Shown here in pieces: positions 1-8,181 of a stretch of DNA of 59,973 nt. The stretch is taken from IMG/VR virus record IMGVR_UViG_3300030109_000199, positions 2,714-62,686 of that record; one strand, written 5' to 3'. Position 1 is the stretch's first letter. Each line of letters starts with the position of its first letter. The position numbers and the translations under genes are program-made. The notes below the pieces were generated by a model. That model saw only the letters and a list, made by a program, of their open reading frames with translations. It did not search any database and had not been told where the DNA came from. The stretch comes from a virus.

Positions 1-1579
1 CTATATAATCTAAACGATCTATTGCTGCTGAACCTGTTGTTAGAGTAGGAGCAGTACCTCCTATAAATTCCCATGAAGTTCCATAAGCTAGTGTTTTACT
101 TCCATCTTGTGAAATAAATATACTTCCTACCTGACCCGGAACACAATTAGTAGGATTATCTAATGTTCTATTACCTGCTAGAGTTAGATGAAAGTTTTGT
201 CCTGCATTAAAGTCTACAGAAATATTAGTACCATCTGTTAAACTTACAATATCTGCTACGGCTGCTGCTTCAATATGTAAGTCTTTACCTAGTAAAGTGT
301 TTACACCAATAGCAATAGCACTTACATAAATATCTGTACCTGATACTATCCCCGTAAGTGTTCCCCCTGCTAGAGGTAAATGATTACCAATACTAGTAGC
401 TAGAGCACTAGATACAGTTCCTATAACCGTGTTAATAGAAGTAATAGCAGAAGTTCTATTACCAATACTTGTGGCTAAAGCACTTGAAACATTAGCTACA
501 ACTGTATTAATAGATGTAATTGCACTAGCATTAGTTGTAATATTTGTGTTACTATTTCCAATACTAGTAGCCAATGCTGAAGATGTAGCAGCTAAGACTG
601 TATTGATAGAAGTAATAGCACTATTACTATTACCTATACTACTTGCTAATGCTGCTGATACAGTAGCTAATTCACTATCCGTTACAAACCCAGTACCATC
701 ACCAATTACTCCATTAATAGAAGTAATAGCATTTGTATTAGTAGTAATATTTGTATTACTATTTCCTATGCTAGTAGCTAAAGCTCCTGATACGGTCCCT
801 ATAACTGTATTAATAGAAGTAATGGCAGAAGTTCTATTGCCTATACTAGTAGCTAGAGCAGACGATGTAGCCGCAAGAACTGTATTAATAGATGTTATAG
901 CACTATTACTGTTACCTATACTCGTTGCTAGTGCAGAAGATGTAGCAGCTAATACAGTATTGATAGATGTAAGAGCAGCCCCATCAGGAACAGCCACCCC
1001 TCCTACATACATTTGTGTGGCAGCATAAACATTATCCGCTGAAACATCTCCTGAAAATACTGCTGATGTTCCAGATATAGGTACACCAAAAGTAGCTGCA
1101 CTACCAGAAGGAACTGATAAGCCAGCAGTTACAGCTATAGTTCCTACTGATACTGTTCCAAAAGTTTGATTAGCAGCTAGACCAATAACACCACTAACTG
1201 AAATAGTTGTAGCAGCAGAACCTCCTACAGTAAAGGCCATACCAGGACCACTTACTAGGGTCTTCATAGTTCCACCTTCGGCTGATGGAACATTAGTTAA
1301 TCCTGATCCATCCCCTACAAAGTATCCAGCACTTACTGTACCTGTATACACTGCACCAGCAGCATATATAGAAGCTCCTACGGAAACATTACCACTAAAC
1401 TCTGCTGCAACACCAGATACTTTAGTTGTGAAACTTCCTGTGCCAGCTACTAAACGAGTGCTATTAATACTAACAGAATGAACATTAGTTGCACTAACTG
1501 TGCCACTAAAAGCTCCTGTAGCTCCATCAATATTTCCTGTAACATTTCCTACAAGAGGACCATAAAAACCAGCAGCAGT
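1..1579. repeat. Long imperfect direct repeat, left copy
   Basis: This segment aligns end to end with 58293-59973 in the same orientation. The right copy is 102 bases longer. I can account for this as one additional 25-codon repeat plus in-frame insertions of 7 and 2 codons. Scattered substitutions occur throughout, so this is not an exact terminal repeat. It is either two strain variants of one locus at the ends of an assembled circular genome, or two paralogous fibre genes. Confidence 0.9.
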
Positions 1580-1990
1580 AACATTACCAGTAAAATGACC
1601 AGAAGACGTAGATACATGGATACCTGCTAAACTAACTGCAATAGTTGGATTAGAAGCTACACCATTTCCATTGCTAATCGTAATACCATCTCCAGCCGTT
1701 AATGTTCTACCTGTTGCTGATCCTCCATTCATAGCTACTATACCAGTAACTCCTGAAAGATCAGTTATAGCATTTAAAGCAGAAGCGTCAGCAGTTAAGT
1801 CTGTACCATTTAAAGCAAATGTTCCATTAATATTTACCCTACTTTGAGAAAGTTGTAAGGCACTATTAGTAGCATCTCCAGACTGAATAGTTTGAAGATC
1901 GGAAGTAATTCCAGTATTAGTAGATACATTAACTTTTAGTAATTGGTTATATGTATTTGATATTTGTTTACCTGTTAACTTTGTGCTCAT
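1..1990 (-). CDS. Repetitive tail fibre protein, 5' part (runs off window start)
   Basis: An open frame begins with ATG at 1990 and runs leftward off the window without a stop. Its stop-side neighbour overlaps it by an ATGA. The first ~250 codons encode glycine-, serine-, threonine- and valine-rich short repeats (GNVTG, FSGNVS, FTGNVT types), typical of beta-rich fibre shafts. They are followed by degenerate 25-residue repeats of the type AITSINTVLAATSSALATSI. The final coded part is a C-terminal module (NFHLTLAGN...GQVGSIF...) that is also found in the fibre at 51823-52944. Positions 1-1579 are a diverged version of 58293-59973. If the genome is circular, this is the N-terminal part of the gene whose end lies at 58243. 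It is most likely a receptor-binding or side fibre. The role is inferred from composition and location. Confidence 0.85.
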   Translation of the reverse strand, partial: MSTKLTGKQISNTYNQLLKVNVSTNTGITSDLQTIQSGDATNSALQLSQSRVNINGTFALNGTDLTADASALNAITDLSGVTGIVAMNGGSATGRTLTAGDGITISNGNGVASNPTIAVSLAGIHVSTSSGHFTGNVTAAGFYGPLVGNVTGNIDGATGAFSGTVSATNVHSVSINSTRLVAGTGSFTTKVSGVAAEFSGNVSVGASIYAAGAVYTGTVSAGYFVGDGSGLTNVPSAEGGTMKTLVSGPGMAFTVGGSAATTISVSGVIGLAANQTFGTVSVGTIAVTAGLSVPSGSAATFGVPISGTSAVFSGDVSADNVYAATQMYVGGVAVPDGAALTSINTVLAATSSALATSIGNSNSAITSINTVLAATSSALATSIGNRTSAITSINTVIGTVSGALATSIGNSNTNITTNTNAITSINGVIGDGTGFVTDSELATVSAALASSIGNSNSAITSINTVLAATSSALATSIGNSNTNITTNASAITSINTVVANVSSALATSIGNRTSAITSINTVIGTVSSALATSIGNHLPLAGGTLTGIVSGTDIYVSAIAIGVNTLLGKDLHIEAAAVADIVSLTDGTNISVDFNAGQNFHLTLAGNRTLDNPTNCVPGQVGSIFISQDGSKTLAYGTSWEFIGGTAPTLTTGSAAIDRLDYI

Positions 1991-2265
1991 ATCGAATCCC
2001 ACCGTCTAGTTTCAGCTTCCCATTGATTTGTATTTGTATTCCAAGAAGTATCGAAAACTAAGTTTACATCTGGTCTTGGATTACGAATGTTTTCATCATC
2101 TCGTACATCAGGAGATTTATTTTGAGGACTATTAACTAAGTTAAAAGCACCATCCCAATCTGTTGGACAAACTAACATTCCATAACTATTTAGTCGCATT
2201 ACTCTATGTGGGTATCTGAAACCACACGTATCACAGATAGCTACAGCATTTTTATTATTAGCCAT
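1987..2265 (-). CDS. Zinc-ribbon protein, 92 aa, hypothetical
   Basis: The small protein carries a near-N-terminal CxxC (CDTCGFRYP, residues 11-14) and a second cysteine followed by P-T-D-W about 20 residues later (LVCPTDWDG). This pattern resembles a degraded zinc ribbon. The C-terminal half is polar, with several Asn and Trp. It overlaps the gp4-like gene by one base at its start and the fibre gene by four at its end, so translation is probably coupled. The position between a connector and a fibre suggests a virion or assembly role, but the function is unknown. Confidence 0.75.
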   Translation of the reverse strand: MANNKNAVAICDTCGFRYPHRVMRLNSYGMLVCPTDWDGAFNLVNSPQNKSPDVRDDENIRNPRPDVNLVFDTSWNTNTNQWEAETRRWDSI

Positions 2266-2939
2266 TAAACATAACCTAACTTAGGTTTAAAATATAGGCT
2301 TGCTCTTTCTTTATCTTCTTCCATAGCATTTTTAAATTGTTCTCCATAAACAGCTTTTAACATTGCTATTCTATTAGCATCAACTCCTGGCCTTTTCATT
2401 GACATATAATAGGCTAATCCTGTAGTTAAACATGGGAGAAACCTACGAGGTATATCTGCATTTTGACTAGCAGATTTATTTATATCTTGAAGAAACCCTA
2501 TGCGTTCTACTTTAATAACATCTGTAGAATTTTCTGGTAGAGGCCAAACATACATAGTAGGATAACTCTGATTACGTTTAACAGTGTACTGTGATGGCCT
2601 ACCTGTCTGACCCTTAGTTGGTATCTTTAAATATTCTTCAAAGGATATACGTGTCATTTGAAGATCAGTATTATCTCTATTAAGTACGGCTTCCATAACA
2701 TCAATAGTAGCACTACTCAGATCATATGTAGTTGTACTTACTGCTACATTAATTGTACTAACATCTGTAGACCAAAGAAGTATCCCTTGATTCTGCCAGT
2801 CTGTTATTAATAGATTAAGTGACCTACGTGCTGATGCAGGTTCATGTCCAAGAATTTCCCCACCACCAATCATCTCAGTGGCCTCTTGAATAACAGCATC
2901 AATATCTAAGTCAAATGCATATGTACCTGAGAGTGCCAT
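2265..2939 (-). CDS. P22 gp4-like head-to-tail connector/tail accessory protein
   Basis: The 224-residue protein begins with a helical segment (IDAVIQEATEMIGGGEILGHEPASARRSL), then LLITDWQNQGILLW, and then a beta-rich centre with a TYDLSSATIDVMEAV segment and PTMYVWPLPE. It ends in helices with LTTGLAYYMSMKR. This order matches the phage adaptor family related to P22 gp4, which binds beneath the portal and stabilises packaged DNA. The length is typical for the family. It lies in the late operon together with a second protein of the same general type (6177-6836). The family assignment is by recalled pattern and is moderately strong. Confidence 0.7.
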   Translation of the reverse strand: MALSGTYAFDLDIDAVIQEATEMIGGGEILGHEPASARRSLNLLITDWQNQGILLWSTDVSTINVAVSTTTYDLSSATIDVMEAVLNRDNTDLQMTRISFEEYLKIPTKGQTGRPSQYTVKRNQSYPTMYVWPLPENSTDVIKVERIGFLQDINKSASQNADIPRRFLPCLTTGLAYYMSMKRPGVDANRIAMLKAVYGEQFKNAMEEDKERASLYFKPKLGYV

Positions 2940-2951
2940 AATATGTCCTTA

Positions 2952-3380
2952 TTAAATAGATGTACTAGGTGTCTTTTTATATTCTTTTTTACGTTTTTCA
3001 TATACTTTTATATCTTTAGCAAGTATTGTCCACAACTCTAAATCTTTTACTTTCCATACTTGACTTTCAACTCCCATAAAATCTACATATTCATCAATTA
3101 AAGTTTCTAGTAAAACAGGTATTCTAGGTTTATGTATTCCACACTGTCCTAATTCAACATACTTTCTTAATTTAGATTGTACAGCCTTTAATGATACTCT
3201 ATCACTTTCTGCTATATGTAGAACTGCATCTAATTCAAGACATGACATTGTCATTATACCTGTTCTATATTTTTCTTCATTCTCCTGAATCTTTTTTACG
3301 GGTTGTTTAGCTTCTACAGGGAGTGTAGTTTCACATCCTATTAGTATAAACGTACTTAATAGTATTCCTAATATTCTCAT
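2952..3380 (-). CDS. Putative lipoprotein, 142 aa
   Basis: The N-terminus MRILGILLSTFILIGC is a lipoprotein signal peptide with the lipobox ILIGC at residues 12-16, so Cys16 is the probable lipidated residue. The mature part is hydrophilic and mostly helical, with a Lys-rich C-terminal end. It is a secreted or outer-membrane-directed phage protein in the late operon. A role in lysis (outer spanin-like) or in superinfection exclusion is possible, but it is longer than typical o-spanins and not Pro-rich. I do not recognise a family. Confidence 0.7.
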   Translation of the reverse strand: MRILGILLSTFILIGCETTLPVEAKQPVKKIQENEEKYRTGIMTMSCLELDAVLHIAESDRVSLKAVQSKLRKYVELGQCGIHKPRIPVLLETLIDEYVDFMGVESQVWKVKDLELWTILAKDIKVYEKRKKEYKKTPSTSI

Positions 3381-3430
3381 AACTATTCCTTCATAATTTT
3401 TATTAAATAATAACTACAGCCCCCATAGTT

Positions 3431-3565
3431 TTACTTCTTCTTTTTAACAGTTTTCTTTTTTGTTACCTTTTTAATCTTAGTACCATACTTCTTTTTCCAC
3501 TTCCTGTAAATTTCAGGATTATTTATCTTTAAAAAGTCTTGTTGTTTTTTAGATTTAAAAGGCAT
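3431..3565 (-). CDS. Very small lysine-rich protein, 44 aa
   Basis: ATG at 3565 opens a 44-codon frame that begins MPFKSKKQQDFLK and ends in a tail with about 50 percent lysine (IKKVTKKKTVKKKK). The opening pattern MPFKSKxQQ, followed by a short N-P-E-I segment, recurs in small basic proteins of other tailed phages, as far as I recall. It sits between a lipoprotein and the first of four further basic proteins (3630-6177). Nucleic-acid binding in the virion is inferred only from charge. Too few residues are available for a domain call. Confidence 0.6.
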   Translation of the reverse strand: MPFKSKKQQDFLKINNPEIYRKWKKKYGTKIKKVTKKKTVKKKK

Positions 3566-3629
3566 CTAACAAATAAATCCTAGAGTTATAATATCTACAT
3601 ATCTTACAAGATAAGCATTAAAGATAATG

Positions 3630-4649
3630 TCAATCATAATGTCGAGCGACAAAATCATTACCATTAAGTTCTTTAACAATACGCTTCTTTTCTGAACGTA
3701 GATTACTTTTACCCTTTTTGGTATAGGCTTTTTCTGCGTCAACTCGACCAAGTTCTTCTAATCGATTCTCACGACTTGTATTATGTTTTACTTGACCACC
3801 GTGACCATACTTTTTAACCTTACCACCACTCTTCATGTTTTTAGCACGTTTCATTTCAGACATCGTACCTGAACGAGACTCTTCAGCAGGATACAAACCT
3901 ACATGACTCATCTTACCACCACCAGCTTTTTTCATAACTTTACCTCCTGCTTTAGCAGTTCTCATAACTACTTTCTTTTTATGTGGCTTATTCTTTTTAC
4001 GTTTCGTATGTCGTTTTACACCACTTGCATCACGAGTAGGATTACCTAGAATCTCATCAATTTCTTTTTGTGAAAGTCCTTGCATCCAATCAGCAGAAGC
4101 TACTTTTCCACCCTTAGCATATTTCTTTAATTGAGCAGCAGCTTCAGCTTTTTTCTTAGATACTTTTCTTTTAGGAGAAGCAGGACGCATCTCTTTATTA
4201 TAATTTTCCAAAGTATCTTTTTGGGCAGCAGTTAATTTTTTCCCTGCTTTTTTATCTTTTACAGCTTGATCATAAAATGCTTTAGAACCTCGTGCAGCTT
4301 TTCCTCTAGCTAATCTACCTGATTCCGCAGTTGACATAGCTTGATTAGAAGTAGTAGCTGAACTAGATCGCCTAGCTTTTTGACCTGCACGAAATTTTCC
4401 AGAACCTCCAGGTTCCGACATATCCCCTGCCCCTGCCGCTAGTCTACCAGCAGCAGTCTGTTTTTTTGTATCAGGCTTTCTTTTCTTACCTTTACGTTTT
4501 GGTTTACCATCTGGAGTCAGACCTGCTTTTTTACGTTCGGCAAGAATTTTTAAATTTTCTGAGTTATCCAGTGTACTTGGGTGAGGGGCTTTAGGCTTTT
4601 TCTTTCCCCGTATTTTTGTAGCTAATTTAGCTGCAACTTTTCCTAACAT
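3630..4649 (-). CDS. Large basic virion-region protein with GGKV motifs, 339 aa
   Basis: The protein is extremely rich in Lys, Arg, Ala and Gly and has low complexity. It has at least four short G-G-K/Q-V/M elements (KYAKGGKV, AGGKVMKK, AGGGKMSH, KSGGKVKKYGHGGQV), mainly in the second half. The C-terminus is FVARHYD, which resembles the end of the protein at 5821-6177 (FVASFYD). No enzyme motif is visible. The late-operon position and charge suggest a DNA-binding protein packaged with, or helping to condense, the genome. This is inference. A protein with the same GGKV style follows immediately upstream (4662-5426). Confidence 0.75.
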   Translation of the reverse strand: MLGKVAAKLATKIRGKKKPKAPHPSTLDNSENLKILAERKKAGLTPDGKPKRKGKKRKPDTKKQTAAGRLAAGAGDMSEPGGSGKFRAGQKARRSSSATTSNQAMSTAESGRLARGKAARGSKAFYDQAVKDKKAGKKLTAAQKDTLENYNKEMRPASPKRKVSKKKAEAAAQLKKYAKGGKVASADWMQGLSQKEIDEILGNPTRDASGVKRHTKRKKNKPHKKKVVMRTAKAGGKVMKKAGGGKMSHVGLYPAEESRSGTMSEMKRAKNMKSGGKVKKYGHGGQVKHNTSRENRLEELGRVDAEKAYTKKGKSNLRSEKKRIVKELNGNDFVARHYD

Positions 4650-4661
4650 TGTTTTTCTCCT

Positions 4662-5426
4662 TTACGAATTACTAACTTTACCCCAACCACGTAGAGCTTT
4701 ACCTGCTCCACGGGGGGAACCAACTTTACCACCACGGTTATATTTTTTAACTTTACCACCGTGTTTACGATCAAGGCTTATAGCCCCACTTTTAAGCATA
4801 TCCTCTATCTCATCCATTTGAGATTTACTCATTCCCTTACCCCGCATCATATCAAAAGTTTGAGCGGCTGTACCTGTAGGCATAGGGCGCATCTGTTCTT
4901 CACGTAACTCATGGGGTTCTAAATTTTTCATATCTTCATCACTAAACATTTTAGATTTAGATTTAAGTGCTCCCCGTGGGTCTTCTACAGCTATGCGTTT
5001 AGATCGTTTAAGAAGTTTGGCAGGTTTGCCAGGAGTACGTTGAGTAACTCGTCCAGGTCGCATTAAAGTTTCAATACGTGATCCACCAGAGGAAGAACCC
5101 CCACTAGCGGTTCCTCTTTCATCTGCTGCTTGTTGTTTTCTTAACTTACTAAATTCTTTACGTTCTTCTTTACTCATATTCTTTAAATCTTTTTTACTAA
5201 ACTTCTTTTTAGAAGGAGGTTTTTTCTTTTTATTCTTTTTCTTTTCTCCTCTTTTAGCTATAGCTTTCTCTGCTTTTTTTACTCGTTCTGCACCGAGATG
5301 TTTAACAGCATTTTTCTTACCAAACTCTCCCGCAAACTTAGCAGTATCATCAACCATAACAGATGGTTTCTTAAGAAGTTTAGCAGCAGCTTGGGCTGCT
5401 TTAGAAGCTAGGGTTTGAACAACCAT
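4662..5426 (-). CDS. Basic virion-region protein with GGKV motifs, 254 aa
   Basis: The protein is Lys/Arg-rich. It has an Ala-rich N-terminus (LASKAAQAAAKLLKKP), a long run of lysines near residues 60-80, a Ser/Gly linker (GGSSSGGS) and a C-terminal pair of GGKV elements (KHGGKVKKYNRGGKV). Its centre contains MSKSQMDEIEDML, similar in placement to QKEIDEILG in the adjacent 339-residue protein, so the two may be distant paralogues. No catalytic signature is present. It is probably structural or DNA-associated, inferred from composition and context. Confidence 0.75.
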   Translation of the reverse strand: MVVQTLASKAAQAAAKLLKKPSVMVDDTAKFAGEFGKKNAVKHLGAERVKKAEKAIAKRGEKKKNKKKKPPSKKKFSKKDLKNMSKEERKEFSKLRKQQAADERGTASGGSSSGGSRIETLMRPGRVTQRTPGKPAKLLKRSKRIAVEDPRGALKSKSKMFSDEDMKNLEPHELREEQMRPMPTGTAAQTFDMMRGKGMSKSQMDEIEDMLKSGAISLDRKHGGKVKKYNRGGKVGSPRGAGKALRGWGKVSNS

Positions 5427-5618
5427 TTAACTTCCCTCCCTCTTATAAGCCGTATGCTTATCAATAGGAAAACTTTCTCCTTGAGAATATTCATAATCGC
5501 AGACTGCATGAATAGGACCGTGAACTGCTGGACCTGTATGTGCTGCACCAAATCCCTGACCTGTTGGCTTTGCCACAGGAAGGTCTGAATCTTTATAGAG
5601 TGCTTCTTTAGTAGGCAT
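5427..5618 (-). CDS. Hypothetical protein, 63 aa
   Basis: The small protein begins MPTKEALYKDSDLPVAKPTG and has a Gly/Ala/His-rich centre (GFGAAHTGPAVHGPIHAV) with one Cys. Unlike its neighbours it is not basic. It is packed without gaps between two basic-protein genes, sharing one base with the upstream gene at 5618, so it is translated as part of the late operon. I do not recognise the family. Confidence 0.65.
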   Translation of the reverse strand: MPTKEALYKDSDLPVAKPTGQGFGAAHTGPAVHGPIHAVCDYEYSQGESFPIDKHTAYKREGS

Positions 5619-5809
5619 TATGATTTCCTCCGATTTAACTTTTTAAGTGTTTTAGCAAACCTTGCTCTTTGTCCCATTTTACCTTTTTGTTTAGCAGCAG
5701 CATTTAATTTAGAAGCAGGAATTTTTTTACCCTTCTTAACTCCTAATGCTGCACGTAAAGCTCCAGGTTTTTTAATTGCTTTTTTAATGTTAAGTTTCTT
5801 TTTAGACAT
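5618..5809 (-). CDS. Small lysine-rich protein, 63 aa
   Basis: About one third of the residues are Lys or Arg, arranged as short amphipathic stretches (KKLNIKKAIKKPGALRAAL, KGKKIPASKLNAAAKQKG, FAKTLKKLNRRKS). There are no acidic clusters. The pattern is histone-H1-tail-like and resembles DNA-condensing peptides, but no specific family is recognised. It belongs to the 3431-6177 basic cluster in the late operon. Confidence 0.7.
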   Translation of the reverse strand: MSKKKLNIKKAIKKPGALRAALGVKKGKKIPASKLNAAAKQKGKMGQRARFAKTLKKLNRRKS

Positions 5810-5820
5810 CTTTGTACCAT

Positions 5821-6177
5821 TTAGTCATAAAATGAAGCTACAAATTTAGAATCTAAAATCATTCCACCTGCTTTTTTCTTTTGAACTTTTTTCTTTTTCT
5901 TTAAATTTAAAAGTTTATTATGTAAACGCTCAGTATCGGTTACAGGTCTACGTACTTTTTCATCTCCATACGCCCTTTCGACATTTCCTAATAACCAATT
6001 CTGGGCTTCCATTGCTCCAGTTTTTCCAGGTTTATATTTACCTTTTTTAAAAACTTTTACAGGTAGGGATTTTTGAACATTATATCTATCTACTTGTTTA
6101 CCCTTTTTATATGCACTTACTTTTTTATTTTTTCCCATTTTAATCTCCTTACCAATACTAGACCTACTAATAGCCAT
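5821..6177 (-). CDS. Basic protein with conserved FVAxxYD C-terminus, 118 aa
   Basis: The protein begins MAISRSSIGKEIKMGKNKK and is rich in Lys and Arg through a central VFKKGKYKPGKTGAMEAQNWLLG segment. It ends in KKAGGMILDSKFVASFYD. The last seven residues resemble those of the 339-residue protein (FVARHYD), and the KAGGM element resembles the GGKV motif of the cluster. The N-terminal MAISRSSI is also close to the start of the capsid protein (MAISRASIAKE), which may hint at a shared N-terminal signal. Function is unknown. Confidence 0.7.
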   Translation of the reverse strand: MAISRSSIGKEIKMGKNKKVSAYKKGKQVDRYNVQKSLPVKVFKKGKYKPGKTGAMEAQNWLLGNVERAYGDEKVRRPVTDTERLHNKLLNLKKKKKVQKKKAGGMILDSKFVASFYD

Positions 6178-6836
6178 TACGTTGATCCCTTTATAAGAGT
6201 ATCAGGACCACCAGCAGGACTAGCATTAACAGCCATATCATCCTGTCTAGTCCTACGTGCCTGATTACGCAAAGCATTAATATGATACTGATATTGAGCC
6301 TCCCATAATTGAGTAGCTGTAGCATCTTTCATAAACAAACAAGTCTCTACCATACAGGCAGAGAACAAAGCATCATAACAAAAATCTGTAAAGTAATTTG
6401 AAGTTGTACCAGTAGAGGTAAGAGTAGTTGGTCTAACCACTGTCATAATCTCACCATTATGTGTAGATGCTGGAGTGGGAGCAATCCTTATCTCGGTATT
6501 ACCTCTATAAGCATAATAGATTGGAGCACTCGTACTAGCACTGACAGGCCAGAAGTCATTCACAAACTCCATTGTACGCAATAACATATTCTTCCTTGAC
6601 CCATCTTGAGTCATGGAGAAATTCCTAACGATACGAGTACCACTAGGAATTGTAACAATAGCCTTACCTGATGCGATTGCTATAGATGTATATACGGTCA
6701 ACCCATGATCGTCTAAGTCAGTAGTAAGTTTATTTTCTGCCTTATTAACAATCTTTGGTAATTGTTCTGCAAATTCCGTACCATCATTCTCTGCCGTATT
6801 TTTTACATCCGTAATCAAATAATCATAATCAGGCAT
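6177..6836 (-). CDS. Phage adaptor / head-tail connector protein, 219 aa
   Basis: The N-terminal helix MPDYDYLITDVKNTAENDG is followed by AEQLPKIVNKAENKLTTDLDDHGL, a beta-rich centre (VTIPSGTRIVRNFSM, PIYYAYRGNTEIRIAPTP) and C-terminal helices with the conserved-looking LWEAQYQYHINALRNQARR. This is the architecture of podovirus adaptor proteins related to P22 gp4 or T7 gp11 that dock on the portal ring. It lies just downstream of the capsid gene in transcription order. Two adaptor-like genes in one genome (this and 2265-2939) suggest a two-ring connector. Confidence 0.65.
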   Translation of the reverse strand: MPDYDYLITDVKNTAENDGTEFAEQLPKIVNKAENKLTTDLDDHGLTVYTSIAIASGKAIVTIPSGTRIVRNFSMTQDGSRKNMLLRTMEFVNDFWPVSASTSAPIYYAYRGNTEIRIAPTPASTHNGEIMTVVRPTTLTSTGTTSNYFTDFCYDALFSACMVETCLFMKDATATQLWEAQYQYHINALRNQARRTRQDDMAVNASPAGGPDTLIKGST

Positions 6837-6838
6837 AA

Positions 6839-7165
6839 TTAACCATAGAATACCATAACAACAGAAGCAGAAGATGGAGCCGATACCATAATCTTACCTT
6901 TAAACTTTACACCCTGTTCACCAAAGTATGTATCCCGATCACCAGCAAACTTAATACGAGTACGGGTCTTTTCGGTATTAACAGAAGTATAAGTATCCGT
7001 AATATTACACGTACCAGTAACAGCAGCCGTAATCCCAAGAATACGAGTACCTACAGCAATAGCCGTACCTAGTCCACCCGTAGCGGTAGTAGGAACAGTT
7101 GATGTCGAAAAGTCTACAAGTTGTCCACTTCCTGTAACCGTTGCAGTTTTAATATTTGTAGCCAT
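6839..7165 (-). CDS. Small beta-rich structural protein, 108 aa
   Basis: The sequence is rich in Thr, Val, Ala and Gly, with alternating hydrophobic residues and no charged clusters, which suggests a compact beta fold. It lies immediately after the capsid gene and its putative terminator and before the adaptor gene. A decoration, head-completion or tail-tube subunit would fit. No family is recognised. Confidence 0.65.
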   Translation of the reverse strand: MATNIKTATVTGSGQLVDFSTSTVPTTATGGLGTAIAVGTRILGITAAVTGTCNITDTYTSVNTEKTRTRIKFAGDRDTYFGEQGVKFKGKIMVSAPSSASVVMVFYG

Positions 7166-7190
7166 GTTGTTCCCTTCATTAAAATAGAGT

Positions 7191-7219
7191 GGAGAGGGTT
7201 ATTACACCCCCTCCTCTCC
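7191..7219 (-). terminator. Hairpin after capsid gene, possible weak terminator
   Basis: On the minus strand, just past the capsid stop, a seven-base-pair GC-rich stem (GGAGAGG with CCTCTCC) forms. It is followed by ACTCTATTTTAATG, a short and imperfect U-rich tract. This could lower transcription of genes beyond the capsid, a common arrangement, or protect the capsid mRNA 3' end. Confidence 0.45.
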
Positions 7220-7227
7220 TATAGGTC

Positions 7228-8166
7228 TTAGCTAGAACCAGCCGAACCCACGTAACTGCGCCAGTCAGAGAACCCGAAGCTATAACGCTCACGAGCCTTG
7301 AAGCGGAGATTACCTGTGTCGAAGTCAGGTTCCATCTTAGTTTGTAGCGGAACACGCACAAACATTTTAGCACCATTCGGTACGTCAGTCTTAATGAAGT
7401 ACGCATTGGTATCCGTAAACCTGCGATTCACCATGAACCCTTCTGGAATCATACCCATGTGACGAATAGCATTAATGTTATTCTGGGCATACGTTCCATC
7501 ACCAGTTCCACCAGCAATAGTCGTTCCTGGCGAGTGGAGAATCTGATCAGCAGTTGACCACAGATCAGGTGGGATATGCAATGATACAGCATTAGCACCA
7601 ATAAGAATGTTACGATCATCTTTGATCTTCTGAACATTCGTAATAATGGTTTCTAGTGCAGCTTCCGAAAGGTCGGCAGCGGCAGCTAGGTTAGACTGTA
7701 TACTAGCCGATACGGTTGGGTGCGAAGCACTGAAGAAAGCTACACCATCACCACCAATATAAGCAGGGGCCGTGCTGAAACCGTTATTGAAAACGTCAGC
7801 AGCTTTTACCTGTTTGGTGTTTGCCATTGCACGAGCAAGACCACGAGCACGAAGTTTGGAGAACGTATCATAAAGATTGTCTTCCATAGCTTCTTCTGTG
7901 ACTGCAAATGCAAGAGCCACCGTTTCATTGGTATAACGAGAAACGTAGGTTTCTTGTGCCGTATCGTAGCTGACTGCGGAACCTTCCCCTTTTACAGGTG
8001 CGGTTGCGAAGCCAGTGAACATTACTTCCTCTTCAAAAGCACGATCAGAATTTTCGACCTCAAAGAGTGCCTCATGTTCATTGTTGACTTCCCCGTACTC
8101 AAGACCGAATACGGCATTAAGACCAGGGAGAAGTTCTTTGGCAATACTAGCTCTTGAAATAGCCAT
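7228..8166 (-). CDS. Major capsid protein
   Basis: The 312-residue protein matches, as far as I can recall, a capsid family common in environmental phages. Recognisable segments are the N-terminal MAISRASIAKELLPGLNAVFG, YVSRYTNETVALAFAVTEEAMEDNLYDTF, LARAMANTKQVKAADVFNNGF, the ILIGANAVSLHIPPDLW region and the C-terminal RFKARERYSFGFSDWRSYVG. The size and position after the scaffold-like and decoration-like genes fit. The gene has a strong GGAGG ribosome site and noticeably higher GC than its neighbours, consistent with strong expression. The protein should adopt the HK97 fold. Confidence 0.85.
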   Translation of the reverse strand: MAISRASIAKELLPGLNAVFGLEYGEVNNEHEALFEVENSDRAFEEEVMFTGFATAPVKGEGSAVSYDTAQETYVSRYTNETVALAFAVTEEAMEDNLYDTFSKLRARGLARAMANTKQVKAADVFNNGFSTAPAYIGGDGVAFFSASHPTVSASIQSNLAAAADLSEAALETIITNVQKIKDDRNILIGANAVSLHIPPDLWSTADQILHSPGTTIAGGTGDGTYAQNNINAIRHMGMIPEGFMVNRRFTDTNAYFIKTDVPNGAKMFVRVPLQTKMEPDFDTGNLRFKARERYSFGFSDWRSYVGSAGSS

Positions 8167-8181
8167 TTTCTATCCTCCCTC

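Noticed and set aside
429-1028. Long plus-strand open frame of Val/Leu/Ala-rich sequence
   Set aside because: It is the reverse complement of the fibre repeats; the minus strand carries the real reading frame. The same holds for 58721-59422.
1-1579. Exact direct terminal repeats as in T7-like genomes
   Set aside because: The two end copies differ by many substitutions and three indels, so they are not a physical terminal redundancy of one molecule.
7720-8157. 145-codon plus-strand open frame within the capsid gene
   Set aside because: It lies wholly antisense to the capsid gene, has no ribosome site, and its composition is that of a shadow frame.
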